Part shown: piece after piece, positions 5,931 to 8,388 of the stretch | Layout of the letters: each line of letters starts with the position of its first letter | Numbering within the stretch: position 1 is the first letter of the stretch | Assembly (NCBI GenBank): GCA_902495265.1 | Contig: CABUWR010000047.1 | Span: forward strand, 1-8,388 | Source of the DNA: an uncultured Collinsella sp. | GTDB lineage: Bacteria > Actinomycetota > Coriobacteriia > Coriobacteriales > Coriobacteriaceae | Length of the DNA: 8,388 nucleotides | Direction: 5' to 3' | The notes under the pieces: model-generated | The model's input: only the letters and a program-made list of their open reading frames with translations | Told to the model about the DNA's origin: nothing | Database searches by the model: none | Translations under genes and position numbers: made by a program

Positions 5931-6218
5931 CTACTGAGCCATGACGTCGAGGACGGCCTTCTCGGCGGCGACGCGGTTCATGCCGGTCATGAAGGGCACG
6001 CCGCTCACGTACGGGCAGGTGAGGCCCTCGGGGGCAACGGTGGTGGCGATCAGCAGGTCAGCGCCCTCGTCGCAGTAATCCTTGGCCTCGGAGATGGCGC
6101 ACTGCACGATCTCGTACTTGTCGGCGTAACCGTTGGCGTCGAGCAGGGTAGCGACCTTCTGGGCAACGAGCGTGGAAGTAGCAGCGCCAGCACCGCAAGC
6201 CAAAACGATCTTCTTCAT
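5931..6218 (-). CDS. PTS system IIB component, galactitol type
   Basis: A 95-residue cytosolic phosphocarrier of the GatB-like family. It has the P-loop-like active site right after strand 1: C8 in CGAGAATST, the cysteine that takes the phosphate from IIA and passes it to the sugar bound by IIC. Length and single-domain form match free-standing IIB proteins. The ATG at 6218 has a GGGAG site 9 bases upstream. No IIA or IIC gene is in the window: upstream is a divergent gene and downstream only the VOC protein, so the partners must be elsewhere or lost. The substrate is unknown; the family also serves pentitols and related sugars. Confidence 0.9.
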   Translation of the reverse strand: MKKIVLACGAGAATSTLVAQKVATLLDANGYADKYEIVQCAISEAKDYCDEGADLLIATTVAPEGLTCPYVSGVPFMTGMNRVAAEKAVLDVMAQ

Positions 6219-6264
6219 AGGTAATGTCTCCCTTCGTGGTTTACTTTAGGTAAGTGTACCGCAG

Positions 6265-6280
6265 CGAGCGATGGCGCTCG
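6265..6280. promoter_or_regulatory. Short palindrome in the PTS leader
   Basis: CGAGCG and CGCTCG form a perfect 6-bp inverted repeat around ATGG, 46 bases upstream of the IIB start codon. It could be an operator or a leader hairpin. Such a short GC palindrome can also occur by chance in this genome. Confidence 0.25.
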
Positions 6281-6320
6281 GCCTCGATGAGCTTTTATGC
6301 CAGTTTGCTTGCGCGCTGCG

Positions 6321-6326
6321 TATAAT
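6321..6326 (+). promoter_or_regulatory. Perfect -10 box for the membrane-anchored repeat-protein gene
   Basis: TATAAT at 6321-6326 lies about 55 bases before the ATG at 6382. I find no good -35 hexamer at 16-18 bases. The reverse complement of this stretch reads TATTAT, so it could also serve as a -10 for the divergent PTS operon. Confidence 0.5.
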
Positions 6327-6381
6327 ACATCTAGTACGTGTTGTCATACCGCTCGCTTTATGAGCGACTAAGGACCCCAAT

Positions 6382-7005
6382 ATGCCCGATTCCCGCACCC
6401 TCTGGACCGCCGTCGTCATCATCTGTATCGCCGTGTCGGTGTTCTTTAGCGTCAAAAAACGCACCACGTTTAAGCGCCTGCAGCAGCTTATGGCTGCCAA
6501 GCAGTGGGACGAGTTCGATCGCTTGCTCGATGGCAAACTCACCAGCATGCTGTACCCGCGCTATAACCGCGACTACCTGCGCCTGAACTCCTATCTGCTG
6601 CGCGAGGACCACAAGCGCGCCGACGAGATGTTCGATTTGCTGCTGGGACTCAATCTGCCCAAGATGCAGCGCGTCGACCTGGTGATTAAGGCCTTTAACT
6701 ACTACGTTGGCCAGGAGGACCGCAAAAAATCCAAGGAGCTCCTGCACGAGATCAAGGGCTTTGAGGGCGGTCAGGCCGAGGCAGTCGCACACGAATGCCA
6801 GCTGATGTACGACACGATGATCTTGAAGCGCCACAACGACATTCCCGAGCTGGAGCGCATGCTCAAGGAGGCCGGTGACGACAAGGTCAAGAGCTGCCGC
6901 CTGGAATACCTGCTGGCCCTGCAGTACAAGAACAAGGGCGACGAAGCCAAGTTCCAGGAGTTCCTGGAGAAGTCGGGCCAACACTCGATGGCCGTCAACG
7001 CGTAA
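6382..7005 (+). CDS. Membrane-anchored helical-repeat (TPR-like) protein
   Basis: A 207-residue protein of unknown function. One hydrophobic segment near the N-terminus (about 7-24) is followed directly by basic residues (KKR), giving a signal anchor with the bulk of the protein predicted in the cytoplasm. The remainder is entirely helical and charged, with pairs of helices spaced roughly as in tetratricopeptide repeats (around 34-80, 95-125 and 165-200). I see no catalytic motif. This suggests a scaffold or a binding partner of a membrane complex. The start is supported by a TAAGGA site 7 bases upstream and a TATAAT box. The gene ends 31 bases before tRNA-Leu, so read-through into the tRNA is possible. 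Confidence 0.8.
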   Translation: MPDSRTLWTAVVIICIAVSVFFSVKKRTTFKRLQQLMAAKQWDEFDRLLDGKLTSMLYPRYNRDYLRLNSYLLREDHKRADEMFDLLLGLNLPKMQRVDLVIKAFNYYVGQEDRKKSKELLHEIKGFEGGQAEAVAHECQLMYDTMILKRHNDIPELERMLKEAGDDKVKSCRLEYLLALQYKNKGDEAKFQEFLEKSGQHSMAVNA

Positions 7006-7016
7006 CGGACGGCTTG

Positions 7017-7025
7017 TGCTAGACT
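7017..7025 (+). promoter_or_regulatory. Candidate extended -10 promoter of tRNA-Leu
   Basis: TGCTAGACT has the TG-n motif followed by a TAGACT hexamer. It sits 12 bases before the mature tRNA 5' end, which would put the start of transcription at about 7032. No clear -35 is present; that region lies in the end of the preceding gene. Confidence 0.4.
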
Positions 7026-7036
7026 TCTAGTCTCAC

Positions 7037-7121
7037 GGGGGCGTGGCGGAATTGGCATACGCAGGAGACTTAAAATCTCTCGCCGCAAGGATTGTGGGTT
7101 CGAGTCCCACCGCCCCTACCA
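7037..7121 (+). tRNA. tRNA-Leu (anticodon UAA)
   Basis: A complete class II tRNA of 85 bases. The acceptor stem is 7037-7043 with 7111-7117 (the first pair is G-U), and the discriminator base is A at 7118. CCA is encoded (7119-7121). The D stem is GCG/CGC (7046-7048 and 7060-7062). The anticodon stem GGAGA/TCTCT encloses the loop CTTAAAA, with anticodon TAA at 7071-7073. The long variable arm (7081-7093) contains CC-GCAA-GG. The T arm is GTGGG-TTCGAGT-CCCAC. It reads UUA and, by wobble, UUG. Confidence 0.96.
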
Positions 7122-7131
7122 TGTATTGTTT

Positions 7132-7170
7132 ACGAGCCCGTGTCCCCCAGGGATGCGGGCTCGTTTCTTT
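7132..7170 (+). terminator. Intrinsic terminator after tRNA-Leu
   Basis: A 9-bp stem, ACGAGCCCG (7132-7140) with CGGGCTCGT (7156-7164), is followed by a T-rich run (TTTCTTTT). It begins 11 bases after the tRNA 3' end. Confidence 0.88.
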
Positions 7171-7190
7171 TGGACGCCGGTGGGGCTTTA

Positions 7191-7257
7191 AGTTGCGGTG
7201 GAATAGTTCCTGTTTTGGCTGTTTACCGGCCCATTTAAGAACTATTTCACCGCAACT
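7191..7257. repeat. Inverted repeat between convergent genes, second type
   Basis: Arms 7191-7210 and 7238-7257 are complementary at 18 of 20 positions (AGTTGCGGTGgAATAGTTCc against the same sequence with two transitions), enclosing a loop of about 27 bases. It has no sequence in common with copies A and B. It lies 14 bases from the 3' end of the Ppx/GppA gene. There is no T-run, so it is a poor intrinsic terminator; a dispersed repeat is more likely. Confidence 0.75.
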
Positions 7258-7270
7258 CAGAGGGAGACGG

Positions 7271-8272
7271 TTAAAGAGCGCTCAGACTCGGGGTCCAGGC
7301 GATGGTGGGGGTTGCACCGTCGAGAGTCTCGTTGATGGTGGCGGCCATGCCGGCGAGTAGGCTATTCTCGCTTACGGTGAGCGTCTTGTAGCCGCCGGCA
7401 CGCATGAGCTCGCGGATTACCACGGCGCCAGCCAAGATCACGCCCGCGCGTTTGGGCTGCACACCCGGTAGCGCGGCGATGCCGTCCGCGTCCAACACAG
7501 ACATGTGCTCGATAGCAGCCGAAATCTGTTCCATCGAAAGCTCGCGCAGGTGCACGAAGCTCGAATCATACGGCTCCAGCTCGTGAACCAGCGCCACGAG
7601 CGTGGTGACGGTGCCACCCACGGCGACCAAGCGCTCTGCACGCTCAAAATTGCTCGGCAGGCCCTCAAAATAGGCGGCAAACTGCTCGCCCGCCCAGTTG
7701 GCAGCGGCAGCAAGCTCGCCGTCCGCAGGCGGCAGTGCCGAGAAAAACCGCTCCGTCACGCGGCGACAACCGATGTCCAGCGAACGCGTACCCTCCAGCG
7801 CGAAGACCCCACGCTCCGGTGCGTACACACCCGTCGCGAGTTCCGTGGACCCGCCGCCCGAATCCGCGACAATAATGCGCTCGCCGGCAAAGTCGTGCGC
7901 CACGCCAAAAAACGTCAGGCGCGCCTCGACCTCGCCCGGAATCACCTGCGGTTCGAGCCCCAGCTCGCGCAGGCCGTCCAGCAGCAGGGCGGCATTGGAC
8001 GCATCGCGCGCGGCGCTCGTGCACGTGGTGCAGATGCACACGGCCCCAAAGGCACGGGCCTCGTCCACAAACATCCGGCACGCAGCGAGCACACGCTCAA
8101 CGGCCGCCTCGCAAAAGCGACCTGTCGCGTCCACGCCCTCGCCCAGGTCGGTAATCTCGGTGTGCTTGGACGATTCCACGATCGCCCCGCTCTCGACCTG
8201 CGCCAGCACCAGTCGCGACGACACCGTTCCCAGGTCGATCGCGGCTACCTTATAGCGTTTGCAATCTGCCAT
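7271..8272 (-). CDS. Ppx/GppA family phosphatase
   Basis: A 333-residue enzyme of the sugar kinase/actin-like (ASKHA) superfamily, of the short form common in actinobacteria. The family hydrolyses polyphosphate from the chain end and/or the 5' phosphate of pppGpp; sequence alone does not say which. Motifs in order: phosphate-1 loop AIDLGTVSSR (11-20), TTCTSAARDASNA (82-94), IPGEVEARL with the probable catalytic glutamate E116, phosphate-2 loop DSGGGSTEL (137-145), GGTVTTL (219-225), and the C-terminal LPGVQPKRAGVILAGA (268-283). The ATG at 8272 has a strong GGAGGGGAG site upstream. The C-terminal domains of long Ppx enzymes are absent. It begins 20 bases after the stop of the preceding minus-strand gene, so it is probably co-transcribed with it. 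Confidence 0.93.
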   Translation of the reverse strand: MADCKRYKVAAIDLGTVSSRLVLAQVESGAIVESSKHTEITDLGEGVDATGRFCEAAVERVLAACRMFVDEARAFGAVCICTTCTSAARDASNAALLLDGLRELGLEPQVIPGEVEARLTFFGVAHDFAGERIIVADSGGGSTELATGVYAPERGVFALEGTRSLDIGCRRVTERFFSALPPADGELAAAANWAGEQFAAYFEGLPSNFERAERLVAVGGTVTTLVALVHELEPYDSSFVHLRELSMEQISAAIEHMSVLDADGIAALPGVQPKRAGVILAGAVVIRELMRAGGYKTLTVSENSLLAGMAATINETLDGATPTIAWTPSLSAL

Positions 8273-8292
8273 TGCGGGCTCCCCTCCGGGCG

Positions 8293-8388
8293 CTATTTGC
8301 CGTTGGACACGACCGTCTGGCCCTCGACACCGTTAAACCCAAACAGCATGTCGAGCACCTGGATGTACCACGGCGCGTCCTTACCGAC
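8293..8388 (-). CDS. 3' end of an unidentified gene
   Basis: An open frame enters from the right edge on the minus strand and ends at the TAG at 8293-8295. The 31 visible residues end in GFNGVEGQTVVSNGK after an aromatic stretch (APWYIQVLDMLFGF). Codon use matches the neighbouring genes and the stop lies 20 bases before the Ppx/GppA start, as in an operon, so I take it as a real partial gene. I do not recognise the family. Confidence 0.65.
   Translation of the reverse strand, partial: VGKDAPWYIQVLDMLFGFNGVEGQTVVSNGK

Overview
The window looks like ordinary chromosome from a high-GC, gut-type actinobacterium. The closest fit I can suggest is a Coriobacteriia member such as Collinsella. This rests on the GC-rich codon use, the gene styles and the IR-type intergenic repeats; it is an inference from reading, not from a database match. 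No transposase, phage gene, CRISPR array or toxin is visible.

Layout. (1) 1-960, +: glutamyl-Q tRNA(Asp) synthetase. It converges, across only 15 bases, on (2) a minus-strand calcineurin-like phosphoesterase (976-1701), which lies downstream of (3) a 79-residue two-helix membrane protein (1786-2025, minus). (4) 2026-2623 has no gene. It holds an inverted-repeat element (2188-2367), a promoter with a spaced direct repeat (2472-2505) and a GC-rich leader. (5) 2624-5249, +: a three-gene operon of a UBA-like/DUF4342 membrane protein, an OmpR-family response regulator resembling ArlR, and its sensor kinase, whose start overlaps the regulator. (6) 5250-5544 has no gene. It holds a second copy of the element (5264-5452) and a strong bidirectional terminator. 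(7) 5545-6218, minus: a galactitol-type PTS IIB protein followed by a VOC/glyoxalase-fold protein, apparently co-transcribed. (8) 6219-6381: a divergent promoter region with a near-symmetric -10 box. (9) 6382-7005, +: a membrane-anchored helical-repeat protein, then tRNA-Leu(UAA) (7037-7121) with its own terminator. (10) A different hairpin repeat (7191-7257), then minus-strand genes: a Ppx/GppA phosphatase (7271-8272) preceded by the 3' end of an unidentified gene (8293-8388).

How it fits together. The centre is a signalling operon: a membrane protein, a regulator and a kinase, probably reading the cell envelope. A candidate autoregulatory site overlaps its promoter. The rest is housekeeping or minor metabolism: tRNA modification, leucine decoding, polyphosphate/(p)ppGpp turnover and a sugar-phosphotransfer fragment.

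The most interesting signal is non-coding. The two copies of a 180-189 base inverted-repeat element flank the signalling operon in the same orientation. Their outermost arms differ in sequence between copies, yet remain complementary within each copy. A second observation is that no in-frame TTA codon appears in any gene here, although the window carries the tRNA that reads it.
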